A stretch of 64,000 nt of DNA from Veillonella rodentium. GTDB taxonomy: Bacteria > Bacillota > Negativicutes > Veillonellales > Veillonellaceae. Below the pieces are notes generated by a model. It was given only the letters and a program-made list of their open reading frames with translations, did no database searches and had not been told where the DNA came from. The stretch lies in assembly GCF_900187285.1 (NCBI RefSeq), contig NZ_LT906470.1, positions 1,808,001-1,872,000 of the forward strand, given 5' to 3'. A program made the position numbers and the translations under genes. Positions 32,996 to 42,489 of this stretch are shown here, piece after piece. Each line of letters opens with the position of its first letter. Positions within the stretch are counted from its first letter, which is position 1.

Positions 32996-34306
32996 ATGAG
33001 ACGTTGTCCTAACTGTGATGCACTACTGCACGACCAAACAGTATTCTGTGGAAATTGTGGTTTAAAACAAGAGTTTCTTACTGAAAAAATATGCAACAAA
33101 TGTAGTAAATCAATGCCCATTGATAATAACTTCTGCCCTCATTGCGGAACTTCAACAACATTAAAATCAGAAGTAATAGAAGATACGCCTGTTGATAATA
33201 TGACAATAATAGACTCTTCTAGTAGTCCACAGATTAATTCTGGATCAACAATTTCTCAAAACAAAATACCTCTTAGTAACTACGAGCTAGATCCGTATAT
33301 GCTGAGTGAAATAGATAACTTCAAGTTTTCATTTACTCAAAAATACGCTGAGTTTAATGGCCGAGCAAGTAGAGGTGAATATTGTCGTTATATATTAATA
33401 GAAACGCTGCTATTTGTTTTAGTAATAGCTATCGGTTTATTAATTACATATATAAGTAAAAAGCCTGAATATGTCTTTTATGGTATAGTCTTATTTAACG
33501 TAGTATTTTTTTTACCAACACTTGCTATCTCCACGCGAAGAGCTCACGACTTAAACAATCCTGGTTGGACATCTATAATTTTATTCATTCCTTATATTAA
33601 TATACTTTATTCACTGTATCTACTTCTAAAAAAAGGTGATATTACACCTAATAGTTATGGTTACCCAACTTCGTTTGAGATTGTAACACCTCAAATAAGT
33701 AAGGAAAAAGATATTCAACTATCTCCAGATTCAGGTTCAGCAACAAAATTTATTTTAACAATCATTGTTCTTATAGGTATTATAGTAGCTGCATTCGTAT
33801 CAATGGATTCCAACAAATCTCCAAGCAATACAACAAAGTCAAAACCATCCAATTCTACTACTACAACAGTAAATACATCAAAAACAGTATCACAATCAGG
33901 AAATAATCCTCAGTCCACTTCAACACCTCAACCTGCTGTACAACCCGAAAATAATTATATCGAACAAAGCACAAATGCATTACGTTCTTATTACGATAGA
34001 TTAAACCAAAAGAACTTTAATGGAGCTTATGCACTATTATCCGAGCAGCAACAAGCTAGCGTAGGTTATTACAACACTTGGAGAAATGGATATAATACAA
34101 CCCTTAATGTTACTTTAACTTCAACAAGGGTATTATCTGCTAATCCAAATCAGGTAATTTACGAATATCAGTTACATGCAAAAGATTCAATTAATGGTAG
34201 AGTTAAACATCAGTTTTTTACGGGTAATGTAACCATGGAGAGAGTTAATTCAACATGGTATATCAAAGATCAAGATGGACGTTTAGTCAGCTCCTACTTT
34301 GAATAA
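32996..34306 (+). CDS. Zinc-ribbon, DUF805 and NTF2-like domain membrane protein
   Basis: A 436-residue protein. Two zinc ribbons (CPNCDALLHDQTVFCGNCG and CNKCSKSMPIDNNFCPHCG) span about 1-50. A DUF805 membrane domain (about 110-230) has FNGRASRGEYCRY and RRAHDLNNPGWTSIILFIPY. One more transmembrane helix follows near 260, then a Ser/Thr/Asn-rich linker. The C-terminal ~110 residues (YYDRLNQKNFNGAYALLSEQ) resemble NTF2-like extracytoplasmic domains. Base composition is visibly more AT-rich than its neighbours, suggesting transfer. Function is unknown; the layout suggests linking an outside ligand to the cytoplasm. Confidence 0.85.
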   Translation: MRRCPNCDALLHDQTVFCGNCGLKQEFLTEKICNKCSKSMPIDNNFCPHCGTSTTLKSEVIEDTPVDNMTIIDSSSSPQINSGSTISQNKIPLSNYELDPYMLSEIDNFKFSFTQKYAEFNGRASRGEYCRYILIETLLFVLVIAIGLLITYISKKPEYVFYGIVLFNVVFFLPTLAISTRRAHDLNNPGWTSIILFIPYINILYSLYLLLKKGDITPNSYGYPTSFEIVTPQISKEKDIQLSPDSGSATKFILTIIVLIGIIVAAFVSMDSNKSPSNTTKSKPSNSTTTTVNTSKTVSQSGNNPQSTSTPQPAVQPENNYIEQSTNALRSYYDRLNQKNFNGAYALLSEQQQASVGYYNTWRNGYNTTLNVTLTSTRVLSANPNQVIYEYQLHAKDSINGRVKHQFFTGNVTMERVNSTWYIKDQDGRLVSSYFE

Positions 34307-34330
34307 TCCCTAGTATCACTTAAACTATAA

Positions 34331-34377
34331 TACAAAAACTCCCACTAGTTCCTAATCAACTAGTGGGAGTTTTTGTA
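34331..34377. terminator. Strong bidirectional terminator
   Basis: A 20-bp perfect stem (34331-34350 with 34358-34377) with a 7-base loop and flanking A/T runs separates the convergent zinc-ribbon gene and gltB. Confidence 0.93.
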
Positions 34378-34399
34378 TTATCATTGTTTTATAAATCTA

Positions 34400-37300
34400 T
34401 TATGCATATTTTTCTTTAAATGCAGCCAATTGTGCTTCTTCTAAGGACAAGCCTTGTTCTTTAAATCGTTCAATCGCCGCATGCATTTCTTCATATGCTA
34501 CTGGTACAACTTTTGTAAATCTGTTGACAAAATTATTCCAGTTTTCCAGAATGTGGCGGCCTTTTGCCGAACCGGTATGCAATACATGTTGTTCCACCAG
34601 TTCCTTGATCCGTTTTAGATCATCATTATTGGCAGAACGTAATTCTACAAGGCCGATATTGACATAGCGTTCATCACAATCAAGAATATACGCATAACCG
34701 CCGGACATACCGGCACCGAAGTTACGGCCGATTTTACCGAGTACGAGGACTTCACCGCCGGTCATGTATTCACAGCCGTGGTCACCAAGGCCTTCTACAA
34801 CGGCGGTGATACCGCTGTTACGAACGGCAAAACGTTCACCGGCCACACCGTTGATATATGCGGTACCCGACGTGGCGCCATAGAAGGCGACATTACCGAT
34901 AAGGATGTTCTCATCCGCTTCAAAGATCGAATTTTTAGGCGGATATACCGTAATCGTACCGCCGGACAGGCCCTTGCCGAGATAATCATTCGCATCCCCT
35001 TCGAGTTCAAGGGTCATGCCTTTCGGAATGAAAGCACCGAACGACTGCCCCGCAGAGCCTTCAAAATTCAATTTGATGGTATTGTCCGGAAGTCCGCTTT
35101 CACCATATTTACGAGTGACCTCGGACCCGACCAACGTACCTACGACGCGATTGATATTGGTGATGGCCAATTTCGCGCGAATCGGTTTCTGTTCCTCAAT
35201 AGCAGGACGGCACATACGCAAGAGCTTCGACATATCCAAGGTGCGTTTCAATTCATGATCCTGGTCGATCATATGCATATGTCCCACCGATGCATCAATG
35301 TACGGACGGAACAGGATACGTTTTAAATCAACGCGGGACAATTTGAAATTATCGCCTTGCGATTTCTGGCGTACGAGATCGATACGGCCGACGAGTTCAC
35401 GGACGGAGCGAATCCCCAACCGCGCCATGATTTCACGCAGTTCCCGCGCGATGAAAAGCATCAGATTCTCGACATACTCAGGTTTACCCGTAAAGCGGGC
35501 ACGCAATTTTTCATCCTGTGTCGCTACGCCGTAAGGGCACGTGTTGAGATTACATACACGAGCCATTTTACAGCCCACGGCTACGAGCGGCAACGTACCG
35601 AATCCGAAGAGCTCCGCCCCGAGCATAGCCGCTACGGCCACATCGAAGCCGGTCATCAATTTAGAGTCCACCTCCAATTGAACACGGTCGCGCAAACGGT
35701 TGAGCATCAATGTCTGATGGGTTTCTGAAAGGCCCAACTCCCAAGGCACGCCTGCATGTTTCACGGACGTACGACCTGCCGCACCGGTGCCGCCGTCATA
35801 ACCGGAAATCAGGATATTATCCGCTTTTGCCTTCGCTACACCGGCAGCAATGGTGCCGACACCGGCTTCGGATGTCAGTTTAACGGAGATACGGGCATCT
35901 TTATTGATGCATTTCAAGTCGTAAATCAACTCAGCCAGATCTTCGATAGAGTAAATATCATGATGTGGAGGCGGTGATACGAGTTCAACGCCCGGTGTGG
36001 AGTGACGAGCCTTCGCAATTTCAGGATATACCTTCTTGCCCGGCAATTGACCGCCTTCGCCCGGTTTCGCCCCCTGGGCGCATTTGATTTGCAATTCTTT
36101 TGCATGAATCAAATAATTCGCCGTTACCCCGAAACGTCCCGATGCGATCTGTTTTACTTCGGAGTTCATACTGTCTCCGTTCGGCAACGGTTTAAATCGC
36201 GCCACATCTTCGCCGCCTTCACCGGAGTTCGAGGTGGAACCTAGACGATTCATGGCGATCGCAATCGTTTCATGCGCTTCCTTGCTGATGGCGCCGTAAC
36301 TCATCGCCCCCGCTTTAAAGCGCTTAACGATGGATTCTTCGGACTCAACCTCTTCAATAGGAATACCGCCGCCTACAGGATAATTCAATTCCATCAGGGA
36401 CCGCAATGTAACGTGGTAATCGTTCCGAATCGCATTGGAATATTCCTTATATTTCGCATAATCGTTGTTGATAAGGGATTCCTGCAGCAAATCGATAGTC
36501 TTAGGATTGAACAAATGCTCTTCCCCGTCTTTCACAGGACCATACCAGCCGCCCGGTTCGAGCACTTTTTCTTCCGATTTGAAAGCACGGTTAAAGCGCT
36601 CCAATGCTTCGTGCGCTACCCCGCCGAGGCCGATACCTCCAATGCGGGTCGGCGTGTTCACGAAGAATCTGTTGATAAAGTCCGAATTCAAGCCGAGGGC
36701 TTCAAAAATCTGCGCACCATGATAGGATCGAACCGTGGAAATCCCCATTTTGGACATAACCTTCATGATGCCGCCCACGGCCGCTTTTATATAATTCTTT
36801 TCAGCCTGTTCTGCCGTGATGTCGCCGAGACGTTTACGGGCCTGTAAATCACGAACCGTTTCAAGCGCCAAATACGGATTGACAGCCGTTACACCGTACC
36901 CGATCAATGTACAGAAATGATGTACTTCACGAGGTTCACCGGATTCGAGGATAAGCCCCATCTCCGTGCGCAACACCTTGCGAATCAAATGATTGTGAAC
37001 GGCCGCTACCGCCAACAAAGCGGGAATCGGTGCATGATTTTCATCAACGCCGCGATCGGACAAGATTAATACATTCTGATCCGTACGCGCCGCTTCTTCC
37101 GCCTTTTCGCACAGTTCCAGCAATGCATCGCGGAGGCCTTCCGCCCCCTTGGAGGGATCGAATAGAATCGACAAGGTCACGGATTTCATGCGACGGCAAT
37201 CAAGGGCCTTAATCGATGCCAGTTCCTGATTCGTAAGAATCGGCGTGCGCATCGATAACGCATAGGTACCTGCCTTATTAGGATCCGTTAAGTTCCCGGA

Positions 37301-38980
37301 ATTACCGAGCATCACGCGCGTGGACGTAACCATCTCCTCCCGGATGGAGTCAATCGGAGGATTCGTTACTTGCGCGAACATCTGCTTGAAGTAGCTATAC
37401 AACAATTGCGGTTTATCGGACAGAATCGCAAGCGGCGCATCGGCACCCATAGCGCCTACAGGATCCTTGCCGTCCTTCGCCATAGGTGCGATCATGCGTA
37501 CAAGGTCTTCCTGTGTATAACCGAAAGCCTGCTGTTCCTTAAACAAGTCATGTACGGTAGGAATAGCGCTTTCATCGGCCTGAGTAATTTCGGACAGATG
37601 AATAACATGTTCCTTTACCAATTCATGATATGGAAGTTCAGTGGCAACACGCTGTTTAATTTCTTCATCGGAAATAATGCGTTGTTCCTCCGTATCGATA
37701 AGGAGCATTTTCCCCGGTTCCAAACGCCCTTTTGCACGGATATTTTCAGCATTTTCGTTTACGACACCAACCTCGGATGCCATGATTACGCGGTCATCCG
37801 TGGTCACATAGTATCGAGCAGGGCGCAAGCCGTTGCGGTCAAGGACACCGCCGATAACGGTGCCGTCCGTAAAGCCTATCGCCGCAGGGCCGTCCCACGG
37901 CTCCATCATAAAGCTGTTGAACTCGTAGAAATCGTGTTTTTCCTGGCTCATGAGATTATTACGTTCCCAAGGTTCAGGAATCATCATCATAATCGCATGA
38001 GGTAAGGAGCGCCCCGTCATGTGAAGGAACTCCAATGTATTATCAAACATGGCCGAATCGGAACCGCTGTCATCTACAACGGGAAACACCTTTTTAATAT
38101 CCGGGAACAGAGGCGATTCCGCCTTGCCTTCACGGGCATTGATCCAGTTTACATTACCGCGAATCGTATTGATTTCGCCATTATGCACGAGGAATCGGTT
38201 AGGATGCGCCCGGGCCCAGCTTGGAAATGTATTCGTACTGAAGCGGGAGTGAACCATCGCCAACGCAGATGTGAAATCGAGGTCGCTCAAATCAAGGTAG
38301 AAATCCCGTAACTGTCCCGGCGTCAACATCCCTTTATATACGATTGTCTTGGACGACAGGGACGCAATATAGAAGTCGCTGGATAACTCCTTACTCAACG
38401 GAATGATACGCTTTTCGGCCACCTTACGGATAACGTACAGTTTGCGTTCAAACTCTTTATCATTCATTACATCCGGGCCTTTGCCGATGAGGATTTGAAT
38501 CATCCACGGACGGATGAGCGCCGCCTCCTGACCGACTGCGGAGGAATCTACAGGGACTTCACGCCAGCCGAGAACGATTTGCCCTTCTTCTCGTACAACC
38601 TCTTCAAAAATACGCTTTTGCTCGTTACGAAGACTTTCATATTTATGGGCAAAAACCATCCCTACGCCATAGGAACCGGCCGGCGGCAGATTAATCCCCA
38701 GCACTTCGCATTCGCGTTTGAAGAATTCATGAGGGATCTGCACCAGAATACCGGCACCGTCACCGGTATCTTTGTCCGCACCGGCGCCGCCGCGATGTTC
38801 GAGTCTCTCCAAAATCCGCAGTCCGTCATCGATAATATCATGGGATTTCTTACCCTTTATATTAACGACGAAGCCCATGCCGCACGCATCCTTTTCAAAT
38901 TGGCTGCTGTACATGCCGTTGGCTTCCATGTTCGCCTGCTCTAATCGCTGCTGTTCAATTGTGCTCTGTTTCATATCCAT
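34400..38980 (-). CDS. gltB: Glutamate synthase, large subunit
   Basis: A 1526-residue GOGAT alpha-type protein. The N-terminal amidotransferase nucleophile is C33 in KDACGMGFV, after a 32-residue propeptide presumably removed by autoprocessing. The synthase barrel contains the FMN site and the [3Fe-4S] cysteines in GCKMARVCNLNTC (about residues 1136-1147). The C-terminal GXGXG-like beta-helix follows. The ATG at 38980 follows GAAGGGG; an upstream extension in frame is non-coding. No gltD small subunit is adjacent, so the electron donor could be a distant GltD or ferredoxin. Confidence 0.95.
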   Translation of the reverse strand: MDMKQSTIEQQRLEQANMEANGMYSSQFEKDACGMGFVVNIKGKKSHDIIDDGLRILERLEHRGGAGADKDTGDGAGILVQIPHEFFKRECEVLGINLPPAGSYGVGMVFAHKYESLRNEQKRIFEEVVREEGQIVLGWREVPVDSSAVGQEAALIRPWMIQILIGKGPDVMNDKEFERKLYVIRKVAEKRIIPLSKELSSDFYIASLSSKTIVYKGMLTPGQLRDFYLDLSDLDFTSALAMVHSRFSTNTFPSWARAHPNRFLVHNGEINTIRGNVNWINAREGKAESPLFPDIKKVFPVVDDSGSDSAMFDNTLEFLHMTGRSLPHAIMMMIPEPWERNNLMSQEKHDFYEFNSFMMEPWDGPAAIGFTDGTVIGGVLDRNGLRPARYYVTTDDRVIMASEVGVVNENAENIRAKGRLEPGKMLLIDTEEQRIISDEEIKQRVATELPYHELVKEHVIHLSEITQADESAIPTVHDLFKEQQAFGYTQEDLVRMIAPMAKDGKDPVGAMGADAPLAILSDKPQLLYSYFKQMFAQVTNPPIDSIREEMVTSTRVMLGNSGNLTDPNKAGTYALSMRTPILTNQELASIKALDCRRMKSVTLSILFDPSKGAEGLRDALLELCEKAEEAARTDQNVLILSDRGVDENHAPIPALLAVAAVHNHLIRKVLRTEMGLILESGEPREVHHFCTLIGYGVTAVNPYLALETVRDLQARKRLGDITAEQAEKNYIKAAVGGIMKVMSKMGISTVRSYHGAQIFEALGLNSDFINRFFVNTPTRIGGIGLGGVAHEALERFNRAFKSEEKVLEPGGWYGPVKDGEEHLFNPKTIDLLQESLINNDYAKYKEYSNAIRNDYHVTLRSLMELNYPVGGGIPIEEVESEESIVKRFKAGAMSYGAISKEAHETIAIAMNRLGSTSNSGEGGEDVARFKPLPNGDSMNSEVKQIASGRFGVTANYLIHAKELQIKCAQGAKPGEGGQLPGKKVYPEIAKARHSTPGVELVSPPPHHDIYSIEDLAELIYDLKCINKDARISVKLTSEAGVGTIAAGVAKAKADNILISGYDGGTGAAGRTSVKHAGVPWELGLSETHQTLMLNRLRDRVQLEVDSKLMTGFDVAVAAMLGAELFGFGTLPLVAVGCKMARVCNLNTCPYGVATQDEKLRARFTGKPEYVENLMLFIARELREIMARLGIRSVRELVGRIDLVRQKSQGDNFKLSRVDLKRILFRPYIDASVGHMHMIDQDHELKRTLDMSKLLRMCRPAIEEQKPIRAKLAITNINRVVGTLVGSEVTRKYGESGLPDNTIKLNFEGSAGQSFGAFIPKGMTLELEGDANDYLGKGLSGGTITVYPPKNSIFEADENILIGNVAFYGATSGTAYINGVAGERFAVRNSGITAVVEGLGDHGCEYMTGGEVLVLGKIGRNFGAGMSGGYAYILDCDERYVNIGLVELRSANNDDLKRIKELVEQHVLHTGSAKGRHILENWNNFVNRFTKVVPVAYEEMHAAIERFKEQGLSLEEAQLAAFKEKYA

Positions 38981-39317
38981 AACGTGCACCCCTTCGTATA
39001 TCACTTGATTGATCCCAAGCACTGCGGCATCGTTCCGTTCGGTCTTGGTGAAAGTAAAACTACAAACCATTCTGTAAATTAAAATTCTATAGAATTTTTT
39101 GTCTATGCACAGTATACCACTGTCCATTGGGAAATGATAATATAAAAAAAACATGGTCTATGCATTGAACGCATAGACCATGATTTTTTATCAAGGTTGT
39201 TTTTTGTATACAAAGGCACTTCATTCAAAATAATGCCGCCATTTCAATATAATATGAACCTTCAAAATAATAGAGACTTAATCACAGCGTCTTAAACAGC
39301 ATTAACTGCATAAAAGC
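38981..39317 (-). promoter_or_regulatory. gltB leader, promoter and flanking terminator
   Basis: This 337-base spacer contains, on the minus strand, an extended -10 TGG-TATACT (39111-39119). An 18-bp perfect palindrome AAAATTCTATAGAATTTT (39081-39098) lies in the transcribed leader. A 12-bp hairpin with T-runs on both sides (39152-39163 with 39171-39182) terminates the upstream pseudouridine synthase gene. The rest (39190-39317) is AT-rich with nothing evident. Confidence 0.6.
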
Positions 39318-40184
39318 TTACTCACGTCCGAAGTTCTCAGGCACATCACTGAAAATCGTTACCGCCTCATTCCTGCCATACGGCACAAACGTTAATTCCG
39401 TTGCATGTAAACATTGTCTCGTATAAGGTTTAGTACGAGTGCCATACATAGCATCCCCCACGATGGGATGCCCCATATAAGCCATATGAACGCGAATCTG
39501 ATGGGTTCGCCCGGTGAACAATTTAAATCGCAACAAGGTATGATTTTCTTCATAACCCAATACAGTATATTCCGTTTGAGCAGGCTGCCCGAATTCATCG
39601 ATAATACGGCGATTATCAAATACAGGGTCTACACCTATGGGCGCATCCACAATACCGGATGTATCAATTTGCCCCTCCACAAGACCCGTATATATACGGT
39701 CAATACGTCCTGCTTTCAGTTCATCAGCATAATATTGCTGAGCTGTCTTCGTCTTGCCGAACAGAATACATCCCGATGTATCACGATCAAGGCGATGAAC
39801 GGGCCGCATCTTATGAACCACACCTTTTTTAGCATAATATCCCGCCACATAATTGCTCAATGTGGAGGACTTTGTCTGTCCCGCCGGATGGACCAACATG
39901 AATGGAGGCTTATCGACTACAAGAGTATGCTCATCCTCAAAGAGTACAGTGAGAGGACCGTTTTCTGTCTCTACACCGTAATCCCTGTCCTGCGGCAGTT
40001 CAAGCGTAAGGACATCGCCCTTTTTCAACAAACGCTGCGAATGAGCCACACGACCGTTAACTTTCACCCGTTTCTTGCGAAACAGCATCTGAATATCGCG
40101 GGACGATAGAGAAAAGTGCTCTTTTACATATTTAGATACGGTCAGTTTCGTCGGTTCTTTTACCGTATAGGTTTTCCAACTCAT
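39318..40184 (-). CDS. RluA/RluD-family pseudouridine synthase
   Basis: A 288-residue enzyme with an N-terminal S4 RNA-binding domain (about 15-65: SSRDIQMLFRKKRVKVNG) and a catalytic domain with VVDKPPFMLVHP, HRLDRDTSG (catalytic Asp) and TGRTHQIRVHMAYMGHP. It modifies rRNA or tRNA; the specific site cannot be assigned. The ATG at 40184 follows TGGAG. It is a standard-length paralogue of the insert-bearing synthase at 24.8-25.9 kb. Confidence 0.93.
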   Translation of the reverse strand: MSWKTYTVKEPTKLTVSKYVKEHFSLSSRDIQMLFRKKRVKVNGRVAHSQRLLKKGDVLTLELPQDRDYGVETENGPLTVLFEDEHTLVVDKPPFMLVHPAGQTKSSTLSNYVAGYYAKKGVVHKMRPVHRLDRDTSGCILFGKTKTAQQYYADELKAGRIDRIYTGLVEGQIDTSGIVDAPIGVDPVFDNRRIIDEFGQPAQTEYTVLGYEENHTLLRFKLFTGRTHQIRVHMAYMGHPIVGDAMYGTRTKPYTRQCLHATELTFVPYGRNEAVTIFSDVPENFGRE

Positions 40185-40225
40185 ATAGACTCCATATAGC
40201 AATTAATTTACACCGTACAGAGAAT

Positions 40226-40260
40226 AATGCACATAATATATCAGATATATTATGTGCATT
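40226..40260 (-). terminator. Perfect 17-bp hairpin upstream of the pseudouridine synthase gene
   Basis: AATGCACATAATATATC (40226-40242) is inverted perfectly at 40244-40260. It follows the end of the acetyltransferase gene. The T-run is weak, so the terminator role is likely but not certain. Confidence 0.6.
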
Positions 40261-40268
40261 ACCGCATA

Positions 40269-41462
40269 TTACCACCATTCGTTGATATATGTTTTTTGTA
40301 TCGGATAGAGAATATCGAAATAATCGAGCCATTCCGCTCCGCCTTCCAGTTTTCCTTCAAAGGCGAGATCGCGGGCGCTCAATGTGCCCATAAGCAATTG
40401 ACTCAAAGCTCCGACCTCTATGGTGATATCACCTTTTTCATCGACTACTTTGCTGAGTTTTTTCACAGACGGAGTCAACGACGCCCCGAACTGAACCTCA
40501 TATAGCCCTTTATTCCAAGAACAGAGGGAATCTTTCACGGCAAAGGTGAGAGAAATAGGCATCATCACCGCATCAAGGTTGACAGGGATCGCCTCAAGCG
40601 CCGTTTTCACATCGACGATACGGCTCATCATGTACGGCATCGTCGTATGACCCGTTTTACCGTCCGGATAGAACCGGTAATACGTATCATGCAGGCCTTC
40701 ATTCCAGCGAATCGTCGTCCCCTGAGAGCGATGGTTATAAAAATAATTCAGCAATGCCCGTTGAGCACGACGCGTAGTGTATACAAATTCCGTTACGGGA
40801 ATCTCAGGCTGGCCCAAACGATACACCGCATACCCTTCAACGACACCTTCATCATTATGAACGACGGCCACATTGACACCTTCCGCAAAGAAACTGCCCA
40901 ACAGACGCGTCCATTCCTTTTCACCGCGCTCCGCATAGCCGCAAAGCCCCTTAGTATACGCTTTGTATACGGGGTCGAGCAAAGTCCATTGATCAACACT
41001 GTTGAGCAATCCGAATTGCAATAATTTGTCCGTCAAAGGACGCAACTCTTCAAGCGGCATGGTCTGTACCCACTGATGAGCGTACAATTCCCAGCCGTAC
41101 TGTTGATAGAAGGACGCTTTCGACGGCATCAGAATGGTCATCGCCTGACCGCGTTTGCGCAACTCTTCAAGGGCTGCGGTCAACAAAGCACCGCCTACAC
41201 CGCCCCTGCGAGCAGCGGGATGTGTCGCCACCCCCACCATATAACTCGTCGGCAATACGGCGCCGCGAACATTGAGATTGTATTGTCGCAAGTGAACCGT
41301 GCTGAGCAGTTGCCCCTGCTCAACACCGATAACCGTATTCTCCGGTTCATAGCAATTAGAAAAATAATATTGAAAAAAAGGATCTTCCTTCGGTTCAAAG
41401 CAGTACGCCCACAAATTCTCTACATGGAGCGTATCCTGAGCCGTAGCAATTCTAAACTCCAT
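40269..41462 (-). CDS. Eis-like GNAT acetyltransferase with SCP2-type C-terminus
   Basis: A 397-residue protein of the Eis family. The N-terminal GNAT domain has the acetyl-CoA motif VGVATHPAARRGGVGGALLTAALEEL and PSKASFYQQYGWE. A second GNAT-like region follows, then a C-terminal SCP2-like domain (about 290-397) including FAVKDSLCSWNKGLYEVQFG. Eis homologues acetylate aminoglycosides or other amines, but the native substrate here is unknown. The start is three bases from the upstream DUF2156 gene stop, so the two form an operon. Confidence 0.88.
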   Translation of the reverse strand: MEFRIATAQDTLHVENLWAYCFEPKEDPFFQYYFSNCYEPENTVIGVEQGQLLSTVHLRQYNLNVRGAVLPTSYMVGVATHPAARRGGVGGALLTAALEELRKRGQAMTILMPSKASFYQQYGWELYAHQWVQTMPLEELRPLTDKLLQFGLLNSVDQWTLLDPVYKAYTKGLCGYAERGEKEWTRLLGSFFAEGVNVAVVHNDEGVVEGYAVYRLGQPEIPVTEFVYTTRRAQRALLNYFYNHRSQGTTIRWNEGLHDTYYRFYPDGKTGHTTMPYMMSRIVDVKTALEAIPVNLDAVMMPISLTFAVKDSLCSWNKGLYEVQFGASLTPSVKKLSKVVDEKGDITIEVGALSQLLMGTLSARDLAFEGKLEGGAEWLDYFDILYPIQKTYINEWW

Positions 41463-41464
41463 AA

Positions 41465-42400
41465 TTATTTACCGCCTGTCGCATTGTCCGCTTCATTCGC
41501 ATATACCGCATCATACTTTTCCGCAAAGTGATCCGGATTATAAGACTCTTTGGCCTGACGTAAACCCGGCAAGCCCATATCCTCTTCACGATTAATAAAT
41601 TCGGTATCGCTGAATTCATGACGAATGAACTCGTTATTAATCGCCTGATATAGACCTCGAATATCCGGATTTGCCTTTTCAATATGAATAAGCGCGATTT
41701 TTTCATTCAATAATTCGCCGATACTGAAAGCTTCAACACGTCCGAATAATTTGATGGCACCGCCTTTTAGGCCTAATACATCCCAATTGTCGAAAAGCAG
41801 ATTGATCGCTGCCAATTCGTCTTCGATACCTTCTTCATGATGAGTTTCTACCCAGGATTCCGCCGTTTCACGGCATAATGGAATGATATCTTCCGTAATC
41901 GGCACATATTCATAATTAGAATATTGCATGCGGAACTGATTCAAATGATTTTTCTTTTGACGGAATTTCTTACCCGATAAATTGATAAGGTCTTCCGTTT
42001 TATAAATATATTCGTAATTATCGCGGTCCGGTGTAAATTCGTATCGCCCCGGACAGAGTTCCTCCATCCGTTCTTTCATAATCTTGCTGATACCCTTAAA
42101 TCGGAACGGCAAATTGTTTTCTACGAACCACTCTTTAGCACGCAATAATCCGTCTAAAAATTTAGCATCCTTACCGGCGAACGGAGGCAATAAAAACGGT
42201 TCGCGCTTCCCGCCGCCTTGAATATACAACACACCTTTTTCTTCAGCCCAACGAATCCCGTACGGATCCTGCCACATATATAATGTGGTGAAACAGTTAT
42301 CCGAAGCTTCATAGTGATGTTGTTCAAAATATGAATCAATTAACGATTTATCGCGCAGTTCAAAACGTTTAAATTCTAAAATAATAATCCCTCCCGTCAA
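41465..42400 (-). CDS. DUF2156 (GNAT-fold, phosphatidylglycerol lysyltransferase C-domain-like)
   Basis: Up to 311 residues matching the DUF2156 family: FKRFELRDKSLIDSYFEQHHYEASDNCFTTLYMWQ, then SGKKFRQKKNHLNQFRM and HIEKANPDIRGLYQAINNEF. These are the acyltransferase folds used by MprF-type aminoacyl-lipid synthases, but this is the soluble domain alone. The start is uncertain. The listed start is a TTG without a Shine-Dalgarno. GGGAGGG lies inside the frame directly before three ATT codons, so an ATT start at 42382 (giving xLEFKRFEL) is plausible. Confidence 0.85.
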   Translation of the reverse strand: MTGGIIILEFKRFELRDKSLIDSYFEQHHYEASDNCFTTLYMWQDPYGIRWAEEKGVLYIQGGGKREPFLLPPFAGKDAKFLDGLLRAKEWFVENNLPFRFKGISKIMKERMEELCPGRYEFTPDRDNYEYIYKTEDLINLSGKKFRQKKNHLNQFRMQYSNYEYVPITEDIIPLCRETAESWVETHHEEGIEDELAAINLLFDNWDVLGLKGGAIKLFGRVEAFSIGELLNEKIALIHIEKANPDIRGLYQAINNEFIRHEFSDTEFINREEDMGLPGLRQAKESYNPDHFAEKYDAVYANEADNATGGK

Positions 42401-42489
42401 ATAATGACCGCATTCTCATATAGATTCCGTCAAATAGCGACCGCGGCCTTGTGTAATATTCCGATGCCCCGGTAACCACAGACTTCATG

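Noticed and set aside
36272-38005. Several 190-210-codon plus-strand ORFs inside gltB
   Set aside because: Antisense to conserved gltB domains; no recognisable motifs or start signals.
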